From contig NZ_ARZY01000023.1 in the NCBI RefSeq assembly GCF_000568405.1, positions 1 to 64,000 of the forward strand: DNA of 64,000 bases, in the 5' to 3' direction. The notes below the pieces were generated by a model. That model had not been told where the DNA came from, searched no databases, and saw only the letters and a list, made by a program, of their open reading frames with translations. Positions 36,984 through 45,320 of the stretch are shown piece after piece; position 1 is the stretch's first letter; the number at the start of each line of letters is the position of its first letter. A program made the position numbers and the translations under genes. Source of the stretch: Catenovulum agarivorans DS-2 (GTDB taxonomy: Bacteria > Pseudomonadota > Gammaproteobacteria > Enterobacterales > Alteromonadaceae).

Positions 36984-37094
36984 GTGGTGGTGGGGATTTA
37001 ATTGGGAGCAAAACCTCTTTTTCAGGGATGAAAAAGCGGAGCGTACAAGGATGTATTTACAGCGTTTTTGCGATAATTAAAACCCCTCCTCCAC
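36984..37094 (+). repeat. Two-hairpin repeat, forward copy C
   Basis: Outer stem GTGGTGGTGGGG..GCAAAAC (36984-37014) pairs with GTTTTTGC..CCCCTCCTCCAC (to 37094). Hairpin 1 is at 37017-37036 (CTTTTTC-AGGGAT-GAAAAAG), GAGCG links, and hairpin 2 at 37044-37055 is TAC-AAGGAT-GTA, followed by TTTACAGCG. Hairpin 2 with its flanking base reads GTACAAGGATGT, identical to the CsrA SELEX consensus RUACARGGAUGU. It lies between the ACP and SDR genes. Confidence 0.88.
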
Positions 37095-37151
37095 GTAAAC
37101 ACCCAAGCAGATAAACATACTCTGCTAAAATCACTAAACCCAAGAGCCAGC

Positions 37152-37907
37152 ATGCAAACTTTAAATAGCAATAAAACAATTTTAATAACAGGCGCATCGG
37201 GCGGTATAGGTTTTGCGAGTGCCAAGCTATTGGCGTTAGCTGGTTATAATCTTATTTTGCACGGCCGCAATGCTGATAAATTGGCCGAGGTAAAAGCACA
37301 GCTGCTAACAACAAATTCAGCTATCCGTATCGAATGTTTAACAGCAGATTTAGCCGAGCTAGGTGTTATCGCCAGTTTATTTAAACAAGTGCAGCAATTT
37401 AAACTGCCACTTTATGGTTTAGTGCACTGTGCTGGTAGTTTGTACGAAGCACCGTTGATGATGTTAAAACCAGCGGAAATTCACCAGCAATTACAACTGC
37501 ATGTCGCCAGTGCAATTGAGCTTGCCCAATATGCCAGCCGATTTATGCTTAGGCAAAAACAAGGTTCGATTGTTTTTGTCTCGTCAGTAGTCGCAAACCA
37601 AGGTGCGGCAGGGCAGAGCGTTTATGCCGCAGCAAAATCAGCATTATCTGGTTTAACTAAAAGTTTGGCGAAAGAGTTAGGTGCTCAAGGTATTCGGGTA
37701 AATTGTGTGTCACCAGGTTTTATACAAACCGAGTTGGTTGCGCACTATAACGAGCAGCAGCAACAGGCGTTGCAACAACAAACCATGCTCAAACGCTTAG
37801 GTCAAGCTGATGATGTAGCTGAGTTAATTGAATTTTTATTATCCGACAAAGCAGGCTACATTACCGCGCAAGAAATTGCAGTAGATGGCGGTTTAACCTT
37901 ACCTTAG
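37152..37907 (+). CDS. SDR family oxidoreductase (FabG-like)
   Basis: Short-chain dehydrogenase of 251 residues with the NAD(P) motif LITGASGGIGFASAKLL near residue 10, the strand VHCAGSLYE and catalytic Ser in VFVSSVVANQGAAG. The YAAAKSALSG segment has the catalytic Tyr/Lys, and the C-terminus VDGGLTLP is typical of FabG-type 3-oxoacyl-ACP reductases. Together with the neighbouring ACP and acyl ligase it may reduce a 3-oxo-acyl group to a 3-hydroxyacyl group. Exact substrate unknown. Confidence 0.88.
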   Translation: MQTLNSNKTILITGASGGIGFASAKLLALAGYNLILHGRNADKLAEVKAQLLTTNSAIRIECLTADLAELGVIASLFKQVQQFKLPLYGLVHCAGSLYEAPLMMLKPAEIHQQLQLHVASAIELAQYASRFMLRQKQGSIVFVSSVVANQGAAGQSVYAAAKSALSGLTKSLAKELGAQGIRVNCVSPGFIQTELVAHYNEQQQQALQQQTMLKRLGQADDVAELIEFLLSDKAGYITAQEIAVDGGLTLP

Positions 37908-37936
37908 CTATATAAAAATAAAATACTGAAAACAAC

Positions 37937-39472
37937 ATGCATTTTTACAGCTATCAATATATTCAACAAATTGCACAAAACACGACTAGCCAGATTATTG
38001 ATGGCGAAACAGGTGTGCAGTTGAATTATACTGAGTTTGATAAAACCGTTCGCCAAGTCGAAACAGTATTTCAGTTGTTATTTGAGCAACATGGCAAATG
38101 TTTAATTGCGATAGAAAGTGACAACAGCCTAAATTGCCTAGTGGTGTATTTTGCGCTTTTACGCAGCCAACATTGTCTGTTGTTGCTAGAAAGTGGCCAA
38201 GATAAGCTTAAACAGCAACAAATTGTCCAAAATTATCAGATAAACCTATTGTTAGATACAAGCCTGACTAACTCGTTGCTAACGGCATTAGCCGAAGCAC
38301 ACAGCACTGCACAGCGTCTAATCCAACAATTGCCGTTAAAGTTTTTACCAGCACAAACTATTCATCCAGATATCAAATTATTGCTGACAACCAGCGGCTC
38401 TACTGGCAGTTGCAAATACGTCAAATTAACTGCGGATAACCTGCAAGCGAATTGCCAATCTATCTGCCAATATTTACAACTAACAGCGAATGATTCTGTA
38501 GTGACGACCTTGCCCATGTTTTACAGTTTTGGTTTGTCGGTTATTCATACTCATATCGCAAGCGGTAGTCAGCTGGTGCTGAGCAATTCAACACCTATGG
38601 ATAAAAACTTATGGGCGCTATTTAAGCAGTATCAGCCTACTTGTTTATATGGTGTGCCGTTTTTCTATCAAATGTTATTACGTTTAGGTTTAAAACGTTT
38701 GCCACTGCAGTCGGTAAGATTATTCGCCCAAGCGGGTGGTCGGTTAGATAACGCCCTGATTTTGCAATTGCATGAATATATCCAGCAACAAAATGATGGC
38801 TCATGTCACAAACAGCTTTTTATTATGTATGGGCAAACCGAAGCGACTGCACGTATGGCTTATCTGCAACCGGATAAACTACCAGAAAAAGTCGGCTATA
38901 TTGGCCAAGCTATTCGGGGTGGTGAATTTAAACTGGTTAATGATCTAGCTGATCACGCCGATAACCAAGATAGCAGCACTCAAACAACCCAAACGGGTGA
39001 GTTGTACTATCGTGGAGGCAATGTGAGTTTAGGTTTAGCACACAACAGACAAATGCTCGAACAGGTAGAGAAAACCGAATGGTTAGCTACAGGCGATTTA
39101 GCCGAGTGTGATGCTGAAGGCGACTACAAAATAACTGGTCGACTCAAACGTTTTATCAAAATAGTGGGTAAGCGGATAAATTTAGATGAAGTTGAAGCTT
39201 GGTTAAGCCAATCAGATTTAGCTAGAAACTTAGCCGAACACGCTCAAATACTCGCATCAGGTGACGATGATAAGTTAGTGTTAGTGGTGACGGGTAAATT
39301 AGCAGCAAATCACTCAGAGCAAATTCAGCAACAATTAATTCAACATGCAAGTGAGTTGTTATCGGTACACGCAAGCTACCTACAGGCAGCGTACATAGAG
39401 CAACCCCCGCTCACAGCCAACAACAAAGTTGATTACACTAAATTAAAACAGCAGGTGTTATATGCAAATTGA
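37937..39472 (+). CDS. AMP-dependent acyl-CoA/acyl-ACP ligase-like protein
   Basis: ANL-superfamily adenylating enzyme of 511 residues. The phosphate loop LLTTSGSTGSCKYVKLT lies near residue 150, MYGQTEATARM near 297 is the A5-type motif, and TGDLAECDAEGDYKITGRLK near 395 is the hinge region. A C-terminal Lys appears in NNKVDYTKLKQ. It is likely to activate an organic or fatty acid for the adjacent ACP. It overlaps the LuxE-like gene by 11 bases. Confidence 0.85.
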   Translation: MHFYSYQYIQQIAQNTTSQIIDGETGVQLNYTEFDKTVRQVETVFQLLFEQHGKCLIAIESDNSLNCLVVYFALLRSQHCLLLLESGQDKLKQQQIVQNYQINLLLDTSLTNSLLTALAEAHSTAQRLIQQLPLKFLPAQTIHPDIKLLLTTSGSTGSCKYVKLTADNLQANCQSICQYLQLTANDSVVTTLPMFYSFGLSVIHTHIASGSQLVLSNSTPMDKNLWALFKQYQPTCLYGVPFFYQMLLRLGLKRLPLQSVRLFAQAGGRLDNALILQLHEYIQQQNDGSCHKQLFIMYGQTEATARMAYLQPDKLPEKVGYIGQAIRGGEFKLVNDLADHADNQDSSTQTTQTGELYYRGGNVSLGLAHNRQMLEQVEKTEWLATGDLAECDAEGDYKITGRLKRFIKIVGKRINLDEVEAWLSQSDLARNLAEHAQILASGDDDKLVLVVTGKLAANHSEQIQQQLIQHASELLSVHASYLQAAYIEQPPLTANNKVDYTKLKQQVLYAN

Positions 39473-40556
39473 TGACTATAACAATGCTGCTGTATTCAGC
39501 CAATTTCCAGTGTATGGCTTAAATAGTGCGGAAAAGCAGGCGTTTTTGCAACAAAGGTTAAATTGGTTGACTCATCATCATGCAACACATTGCCCTGAGT
39601 ATGCTCGGCTACTAACTTGTATTGGCGAAGTCAATTCACCCATGTGTAATATCGAACACATAGATCAAGTGCCACCAGTCGCAGCTAGGTTATTTAAAGA
39701 CTACGGCCTCAAAAGCATTAAAGATGAAGAGGTGTTTCGTTTAATGCGCTCATCTGGCACCAGTGGCCGTCAATCACAAATTTATTTAGACGCTGATTCA
39801 GCTAAATTACAAAGCCAAATTTTGGTGAAAACGCTGCAACATTGGTTAGGCAAACAGCGCAGACCCATGCTGATTATTGATGCTAAAGAAACCATGCAAA
39901 ATAAAAACGGCATGAGCGCACGTGCGGCTGGTTTACAAGGCATGTCGTTTTTTGGTCGCAACCATTGCTACGCGCTTGATGAAAACATGCAGTTGCGTAT
40001 TGATGAGGTTAAAAGCTTTATTGAGCAATATCACAACCAACAAATATTTATTTTTGGTTTTACGTTTATTGTTTGGCAGCAATTTATTCAAGCTTTACAA
40101 AGCTTAGGATTAAAGTTTAACTTGCAGCAGGCGATATTAATTCACGGCGGAGGATGGAAAAAAATGCAGCAGCAAGCCGTGGATGATAAAACTTTTAAAC
40201 AACAAATAAATGCTCAACTGGGTGATGTCAGTGTGCATGACTACTATGGTATGGTTGAACAAACCGGCACTATTTATATGCAATGCGAGCATGGTCATTT
40301 ACATTGCCCTGTATGGTCAGACGTAGTCGTGCGTGATATTAACAGCTTGGCACAATTAAAAAATGGCCAACAAGGCCTGCTGCAAGTGAACTCAGCGCTA
40401 CCAACTAGTTACCCAGGCCACAGCATATTAACCGAAGACTTAGCTGTTATTCATGGCGAAGATGACTGCCCATGTGGTCGTTTAGGCAAATATTTTACTT
40501 TGCACGGCCGAGTGCCAAATTCGCAAGTGAGGGGGTGTAGTGACACATTCTCTTAA
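39462..40556 (+). CDS. LuxE-like acyl-protein synthetase
   Basis: A 364-residue protein of the LuxE family (acyl-AMP forming, acyl transferred to an enzyme Cys). Conserved parts are MRSSGTSGRQSQIYLD near residue 90, ILIHGGGWKKMQ near 225 and YYGMVEQTGTIYMQCEHGH near 262. Cys residues near the C-terminus (CPCGRLGKY) offer candidates for the acylated thiol. In luminous bacteria LuxE works with LuxC to make fatty aldehyde. Here it is coupled to a LuxC-like gene but luciferase genes are absent. Confidence 0.85.
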   Translation: MQIDDYNNAAVFSQFPVYGLNSAEKQAFLQQRLNWLTHHHATHCPEYARLLTCIGEVNSPMCNIEHIDQVPPVAARLFKDYGLKSIKDEEVFRLMRSSGTSGRQSQIYLDADSAKLQSQILVKTLQHWLGKQRRPMLIIDAKETMQNKNGMSARAAGLQGMSFFGRNHCYALDENMQLRIDEVKSFIEQYHNQQIFIFGFTFIVWQQFIQALQSLGLKFNLQQAILIHGGGWKKMQQQAVDDKTFKQQINAQLGDVSVHDYYGMVEQTGTIYMQCEHGHLHCPVWSDVVVRDINSLAQLKNGQQGLLQVNSALPTSYPGHSILTEDLAVIHGEDDCPCGRLGKYFTLHGRVPNSQVRGCSDTFS

Positions 40557-41718
40557 ATTTATCGAAGCGGTTAAATGGCCACTGAAAACTGAGAACTTCG
40601 CCAACCCTCACAACAACCTAGCTTGGCAGAATGAGTTAGTTGAGGCAGTTGCAGGCTTTTCGACTTTTATTTTAAAGCAAGCTGAGCTAAAACAGTTTCC
40701 AGAAATTATCGCGTTAGCTTATTGGTTTAGGCCTGCGCATTTAAAACAATTGCAAACTGAGCAAGTTGCATCCGACAAGGTGCGCCCCCTAGTTGGTAGA
40801 GCAGCCGGTAAGGTATTTCATATAGCACCGGCTAATGTCGATACAGTTTTTTTGTACTCGGCTTTACTGTCGGTTTTATGTGGCAACCAAAATATAGTGC
40901 GCATCAGTGAGCGTAGTGGTGATATTACCAGCATGCTGGTGGAGCTCTTAAAAATATATTGCCAAAGCCCAACAGGTAAACTGTTAGCTAATTACCTAGC
41001 CGTGGCCGAATATTCAGCGCAACTCGAAAATGTAACCGCGCAACTAAGCCGATGGTGTGATTTAAGGGTAATTTGGGGCGGTGACCAAAGCATAGCAGCC
41101 ATTAGCCAAATTGAGCCCAATACCAAACAAATAGAGTTTCCAGATAGATATTCAATAGCGCTACTGAGTTTAAACAAAGATATCAAACAAACCGCACAGC
41201 AGTTTTTGACCGATGTGTTGCCATTTAACCAACAAGCTTGCTCGTCACCCAAAGCAATTTATTGGCTAAATGTGCCAGAAGAAAAACAACAAGACTTTTG
41301 GTTAAACATAGAAAACTTGTTGCCGAATAGTCGCAACCAACTGACCATGAGCAACAAAGTAGAGCAGCATATACTGCTGCAAAAACTTGCGGTAGAACAT
41401 GGAATTGAATTAGCCAACCATACTGGCAAGTCATTTGCTAAGATAAAAAGCATAGGGCCGTTAGGTCAATGTAAAGTCAAAAATTTGACAAGTGAAATGT
41501 TAGTTGCCCACTCAGGCAATGGTTTAGTGTTGCAAACTGATATTGAAGATGTAGCTGCAATTGCCAACAGTGAAAAACTGCAATCGGTGATTATTGACGA
41601 CCAAACCTTGGGGGAGGCTTTGCAAGTGGGTAAACGCTTCGTGCAAATCGGCCAAGCATTGGCATTTGATACAGTTTGGGATGGTTTGGATTTGATTGAT
41701 GTGTTTGCTTTAAAGTAA
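40540..41718 (+). CDS. LuxC-like acyl-CoA/acyl-enzyme reductase
   Basis: A 392-residue member of the LuxC branch of the aldehyde dehydrogenase superfamily. The cofactor region FHIAPANVDTVFLYSALLSVL lies in two parts near residue 91. IVRISERSGDIT follows, and the catalytic Cys is probably in FNQQACSSPKAIYWL near 232. It would reduce an activated acyl group to an aldehyde with NADPH. GTG start, overlapping the LuxE-like gene by 17 bases. It ends the ACP-to-LuxC cassette. Confidence 0.85.
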   Translation: MTHSLKFIEAVKWPLKTENFANPHNNLAWQNELVEAVAGFSTFILKQAELKQFPEIIALAYWFRPAHLKQLQTEQVASDKVRPLVGRAAGKVFHIAPANVDTVFLYSALLSVLCGNQNIVRISERSGDITSMLVELLKIYCQSPTGKLLANYLAVAEYSAQLENVTAQLSRWCDLRVIWGGDQSIAAISQIEPNTKQIEFPDRYSIALLSLNKDIKQTAQQFLTDVLPFNQQACSSPKAIYWLNVPEEKQQDFWLNIENLLPNSRNQLTMSNKVEQHILLQKLAVEHGIELANHTGKSFAKIKSIGPLGQCKVKNLTSEMLVAHSGNGLVLQTDIEDVAAIANSEKLQSVIIDDQTLGEALQVGKRFVQIGQALAFDTVWDGLDLIDVFALK

Positions 41719-41772
41719 AGCTTTGTATTTAGTGGGCGATAACAATAAAAAGGCTTATGAGTATTTTAAAAT

Positions 41773-42669
41773 ATGAACAGCTTGCAAAGTGATAAAAACG
41801 TAATTTTTGGTGCAGGTGAAATGGGCCGGTTAGCCTATGAGAGCCTCAGAGCTAAATTAAATATTTGCGCATTTATAGATAATGATAAAAATAAACATAC
41901 TTCACATATAGATGGTTTACCAATCAAATCTCCACACGAATTATCAAATATAAACCCGACCAAAATTATTATAGCAAGCGAATATTTTGAGCAGATTAAG
42001 CAGCAACTACTTGTCGAACTCGCCATTAATGAAAATCAAATTTCAGTGTTCAACTCAGTTGATTCTGTTGCTCAGTTTGGCCTAAATAGCTCCAAAAAGG
42101 CGTTAGCTGAAAATTTGTTGCTAGATGTATGTCGAGAGCTAGAAGCACACCAAATCAATTATTATGTTGATGCCGGAACATTATTAGGCATCATTCGAGA
42201 CGATGCTTTAATCCCTTGGGACGATGACTTAGATATAGCTGTTTGTTCTACTCATATTGAAAAGTGTGAACTCGCAATTGAACAAGCCATAGACAAGATA
42301 TATAAAAAACGGGATGTTGAATTAGAACTAGATGCGTATTACGCAGAACATAATTTTAAAAATATAAATATCGGCGATTTAAGATCTTTTAAATTAAAAC
42401 CTAAGACCAACAAAACAGTTGCTCCGTCTTTAGATGTTTTTATTAAATACCAAAAGAGTGATGAGATGAATTATTTGATGTCTTCTAGGGCGATTACCAT
42501 GCCCGCTTATCATATGCTCAACACTCAAATAAAAGAGTTTCGAGGGCAAAATATTAGGATCCCTGATAACGTTGATGCGTATTTAACAAAACATTATGGT
42601 GATTGGAAAACACCAAATAAAGAATGGAACATAACTATGTTAAGTAACTCAACCGTATTCAAAACATGA
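41773..42669 (+). CDS. LicD-family transferase with N-terminal Rossmann domain
   Basis: The 298 residues combine two parts. Residues 1-95 form a small Rossmann-like domain (VIFGAGEMGRLAYESL, FIDNDKNK) like the PglD/NeuD N-terminal domain. Residues about 110-290 form a LicD domain with the nucleotidyltransferase-type signature YVDAGTLLGIIRDD and the metal-binding PWDDDLDIAV. LicD proteins transfer phosphocholine or similar groups from CDP donors to sugars. The two genes downstream could supply such a donor. It overlaps the aminotransferase gene by four bases. Confidence 0.82.
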   Translation: MNSLQSDKNVIFGAGEMGRLAYESLRAKLNICAFIDNDKNKHTSHIDGLPIKSPHELSNINPTKIIIASEYFEQIKQQLLVELAINENQISVFNSVDSVAQFGLNSSKKALAENLLLDVCRELEAHQINYYVDAGTLLGIIRDDALIPWDDDLDIAVCSTHIEKCELAIEQAIDKIYKKRDVELELDAYYAEHNFKNINIGDLRSFKLKPKTNKTVAPSLDVFIKYQKSDEMNYLMSSRAITMPAYHMLNTQIKEFRGQNIRIPDNVDAYLTKHYGDWKTPNKEWNITMLSNSTVFKT

Positions 42670-43733
42670 GTAGCATACCCCGATTGTACACACCTGGTCC
42701 GGTTCCCATGTCTGCTGAAGTTTTAGCCATAGGGGCAACCCAAGTGCCATATTTTAGAAATAAAGCGTTTTCTAACCTAATGTTAGATTGCCAGCATAAG
42801 TTGTTAGACCTTGTGAATGCAGAAACTGGAAGTAAAGTACTTTTTTTTGCATCTTCAGGTACAGGGGTTATGGAGGCATGTGTTGATAATTTTATTCAAA
42901 AATCAGACAAAGCTTTAGTTATAAATACGGGGGGCTTTGGTCAGCGTTTTGTGGATATTTGTCAACGGAAAAACCTTGATGTACATGACGCCAAATACAC
43001 GGTTAATGAAGTTATTAACTACAATGACTTTAAACAACTAGAGTTTGATGCCCTATTTGTTAATGCTTGTGAAACCACTACAGGCAGAAAATTAGACATA
43101 GAGCAATCAGGTAAGCTTTGTAAACATAAAGGTGCTTTGCATATTGTTGACGCAATTAGTGCCTTTTTATCTGATCCAATCGACATGCAATTGCATAATA
43201 TAGATGCGCTGATTATAAGTTCAAACAAAGGACTTGCGTTACCTCCAGGCTTAGGCATAGTTATACTAAGTCCAAAAGCTATTCGTAATGTAAAACAGTC
43301 TCCTTCATTATATTTTGACTTCAAAGAAAGTTTAAAAAATATGCAAAGGGGGCAAACGCCTTTTACCCCACCCGTTTCAATAATCCTACAACTGCAATAT
43401 CAATTAACTCAATTAACTCAAATAGGGATAAGCAATTTAATTGCTCAACGAGCTGATTTGGTTAATTATTTTAGAGAAAAAATTTGTCACCTACCGTTAA
43501 AAAATTACGTGAACGACTTATCAAACTCAGTCACAGCATTGTCGCCGTTGGCACAAAATGCAGATTATTTAGTTGAATACTTTGAAAGAAAATTCAATCT
43601 AATTTTAACTCCAAGTGCGGGCGATTTATCCAAAAAAGTATTTCGAGTCGCTCATCTGGGACATGTTGATAAAGCACATTTTGATGTATTAATTGAAGCT
43701 CTAAATGAATTTTATCAAGAGAGGTTATCATGA
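42666..43733 (+). CDS. Class V aminotransferase (AEP transaminase / alanine-glyoxylate type)
   Basis: PLP enzyme of 355 residues with LYTPGPVPMSAEVLAI at the N-terminus, the phosphate-binding FFASSGTGVMEACVDN, and VDAISAFLSD. The PLP-lysine is in IISSNKGLALPPGLG near residue 185. This is the fold of 2-aminoethylphosphonate:pyruvate and serine/alanine:glyoxylate transaminases. Lying between LicD-like and cytidylyltransferase genes with ATGA-type overlaps on both sides, it most likely makes the amino group of a CMP-linked decoration. The substrate is inferred only. Confidence 0.8.
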   Translation: MSSIPRLYTPGPVPMSAEVLAIGATQVPYFRNKAFSNLMLDCQHKLLDLVNAETGSKVLFFASSGTGVMEACVDNFIQKSDKALVINTGGFGQRFVDICQRKNLDVHDAKYTVNEVINYNDFKQLEFDALFVNACETTTGRKLDIEQSGKLCKHKGALHIVDAISAFLSDPIDMQLHNIDALIISSNKGLALPPGLGIVILSPKAIRNVKQSPSLYFDFKESLKNMQRGQTPFTPPVSIILQLQYQLTQLTQIGISNLIAQRADLVNYFREKICHLPLKNYVNDLSNSVTALSPLAQNADYLVEYFERKFNLILTPSAGDLSKKVFRVAHLGHVDKAHFDVLIEALNEFYQERLS

Positions 43734-44446
43734 AAGCACTGCTAATGGCCGCTGGCGTAGGAACACGCATTAGCCGATATTTAAATGGTATCCCAAAATG
43801 TTGTGTACCAGTTAACAATGTTAGTTTGATAAAGTACACGTTTGAAATGTTGAAGAGGAAAGGGATTCACGACATTGCCATTGTAACTGGTTATAAACAG
43901 GAGCACATATTAAAGCAGCTCGAAGGATATCAATATACTCATTTTGAAAACCCTTTTTTTGATGTAACAAATTCGATTGCTTCCACATGGTTTGCCCAAG
44001 AATTTTTAAACGCTGACGATGATTATATGATAATGAATGCGGATGTGTTTGTTGAAGAAGCCGTAATCGACATTTTATTACAAGCCGAAGATTCGCCGTT
44101 GTTTCTAGCAGATAGTACTCGGATTGAAGGCGCTGATTATAAATTTAACTGGCAAGAAAACGTGCTGATTAAATACGGTAAAGAACTAACCGCTAATGAG
44201 ACAACAGGTGAATATGTTGGTATTGCCAAAATAGCTGCTAGGGATATTGAATTTTGCAAAAGTGTTTTAAATAGTTTAATTCAACAGCAAAAACACAGTT
44301 ATTGGTGGGAAGATATATTTTACCGTAGTAGTGATATTAAACCTGTTATGGTAAAGGATATTAAAGGTAATTTCTGGGCTGAAGTAGATTATATTGAAGA
44401 CTATGAGCGCATAAAAGCCTACGTTGCAGAGAAGTATTATGGATAA
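43730..44446 (+). CDS. Cytidylyltransferase of the LicC / PntC type
   Basis: Nucleotidyltransferase of 238 residues with the N-terminal signature MKALLMAAGVGTRISRYLNG, PKCCVPV, IAIVTGYK and the metal-binding Asp in YMIMNADVFV near residue 103. The C-terminal NFWAEVDYIEDYERIKAYV is typical of phosphocholine- and aminoethylphosphonate-cytidylyltransferases. With the LicD-like and aminotransferase genes it forms a three-gene unit. LicC (phosphocholine) and PntC (2-aminoethylphosphonate) cannot be told apart by eye. Confidence 0.8.
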   Translation: MKALLMAAGVGTRISRYLNGIPKCCVPVNNVSLIKYTFEMLKRKGIHDIAIVTGYKQEHILKQLEGYQYTHFENPFFDVTNSIASTWFAQEFLNADDDYMIMNADVFVEEAVIDILLQAEDSPLFLADSTRIEGADYKFNWQENVLIKYGKELTANETTGEYVGIAKIAARDIEFCKSVLNSLIQQQKHSYWWEDIFYRSSDIKPVMVKDIKGNFWAEVDYIEDYERIKAYVAEKYYG

Positions 44447-45320
44447 AAATAATCAGGATATTATTGATGCTTTAGCTCGGCTATCTGAAATAGAGCTGCA
44501 ACAACAAAAATTAGAGCAAGAATATAACTACTTGCAAGATAAAATTCATTTGGCATTCGATTCAAATAAATACCAAACGGTCGAAGCAGAAAAACACATT
44601 ATTAGTAACTTTTGGGCGCAAGCTTATGGTAAATATCTAGATGGTGGTTATATCACCAACGACCCATTTATTGTAGATGCGCGCTTTAAATATGAAAAAG
44701 TCACTATTGATAGCTTTATTCGGCAGTATGCCAATGGGTATAAGACATGCCTTGATGTCGGGTGTGGCAATGGTCGTTATACAAAATTTTTGGCTGAAAC
44801 CTTCTCGCGTTGTATTGGTATTGATTTAAGTGAGCAACGAATTGCTGACAACAAAGCTGAAAATACACTTGGGAATGTCGAATACCAGTGCTGTGATATA
44901 TCTAACTCTAGCAAATTAGTTGAAAATGGTTACGATTTTATCTTTATCGGCGACATTTTCATGTATACCCATGAATCAAATGTTGAGGAATTATTTAAGT
45001 TATTAGTCAGTTTGTTATCTGAAAACGGAATACTGCTCATTAGAGAAAGTACATTATTACAAGGAAAAGAAAATTATAGATCTAAAAATTATGTCGCCTA
45101 TTACCGCAACTTTAAATTTTACTGTTCTAGTATATTTGAAAGACATTTAATCCATCACCAGCGGAATTACTCATATAATTTATACCATCTGAAAAAATAT
45201 TTTAATGTACATCAACAGCATAGCGCTGTATTGGATAACCCTGAATTACTGAATACTATAGTGCCTGATTATTTGCCGAACGAGGTGAGAACCGGTCACT
45301 TTTTCCTTTATAAAAAATGA
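44439..45320 (+). CDS. Class I SAM-dependent methyltransferase with N-terminal coiled coil
   Basis: About 293 residues. The first ~45 form a coiled coil (LSEIELQQQKLEQEYNYLQD). A Rossmann methyltransferase domain follows with motif I CLDVGCGNGRYTKFLAE near residue 105, CIGIDLSEQRIADN and YDFIFIGDIFMYTH. I choose ATG 44439, inside the end of the preceding gene; an upstream ATG at 44424 is possible. Probably methylates a glycan or its precursor. It overlaps the Stealth gene by four bases. Confidence 0.78.
   Translation: MDKNNQDIIDALARLSEIELQQQKLEQEYNYLQDKIHLAFDSNKYQTVEAEKHIISNFWAQAYGKYLDGGYITNDPFIVDARFKYEKVTIDSFIRQYANGYKTCLDVGCGNGRYTKFLAETFSRCIGIDLSEQRIADNKAENTLGNVEYQCCDISNSSKLVENGYDFIFIGDIFMYTHESNVEELFKLLVSLLSENGILLIRESTLLQGKENYRSKNYVAYYRNFKFYCSSIFERHLIHHQRNYSYNLYHLKKYFNVHQQHSAVLDNPELLNTIVPDYLPNEVRTGHFFLYKK

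Noticed and set aside
36713-41718. Bioluminescence (lux) operon
   Set aside because: LuxC- and LuxE-like proteins are present, but luciferase subunits and LuxD are absent and an ACP and SDR replace them in a glycan context.
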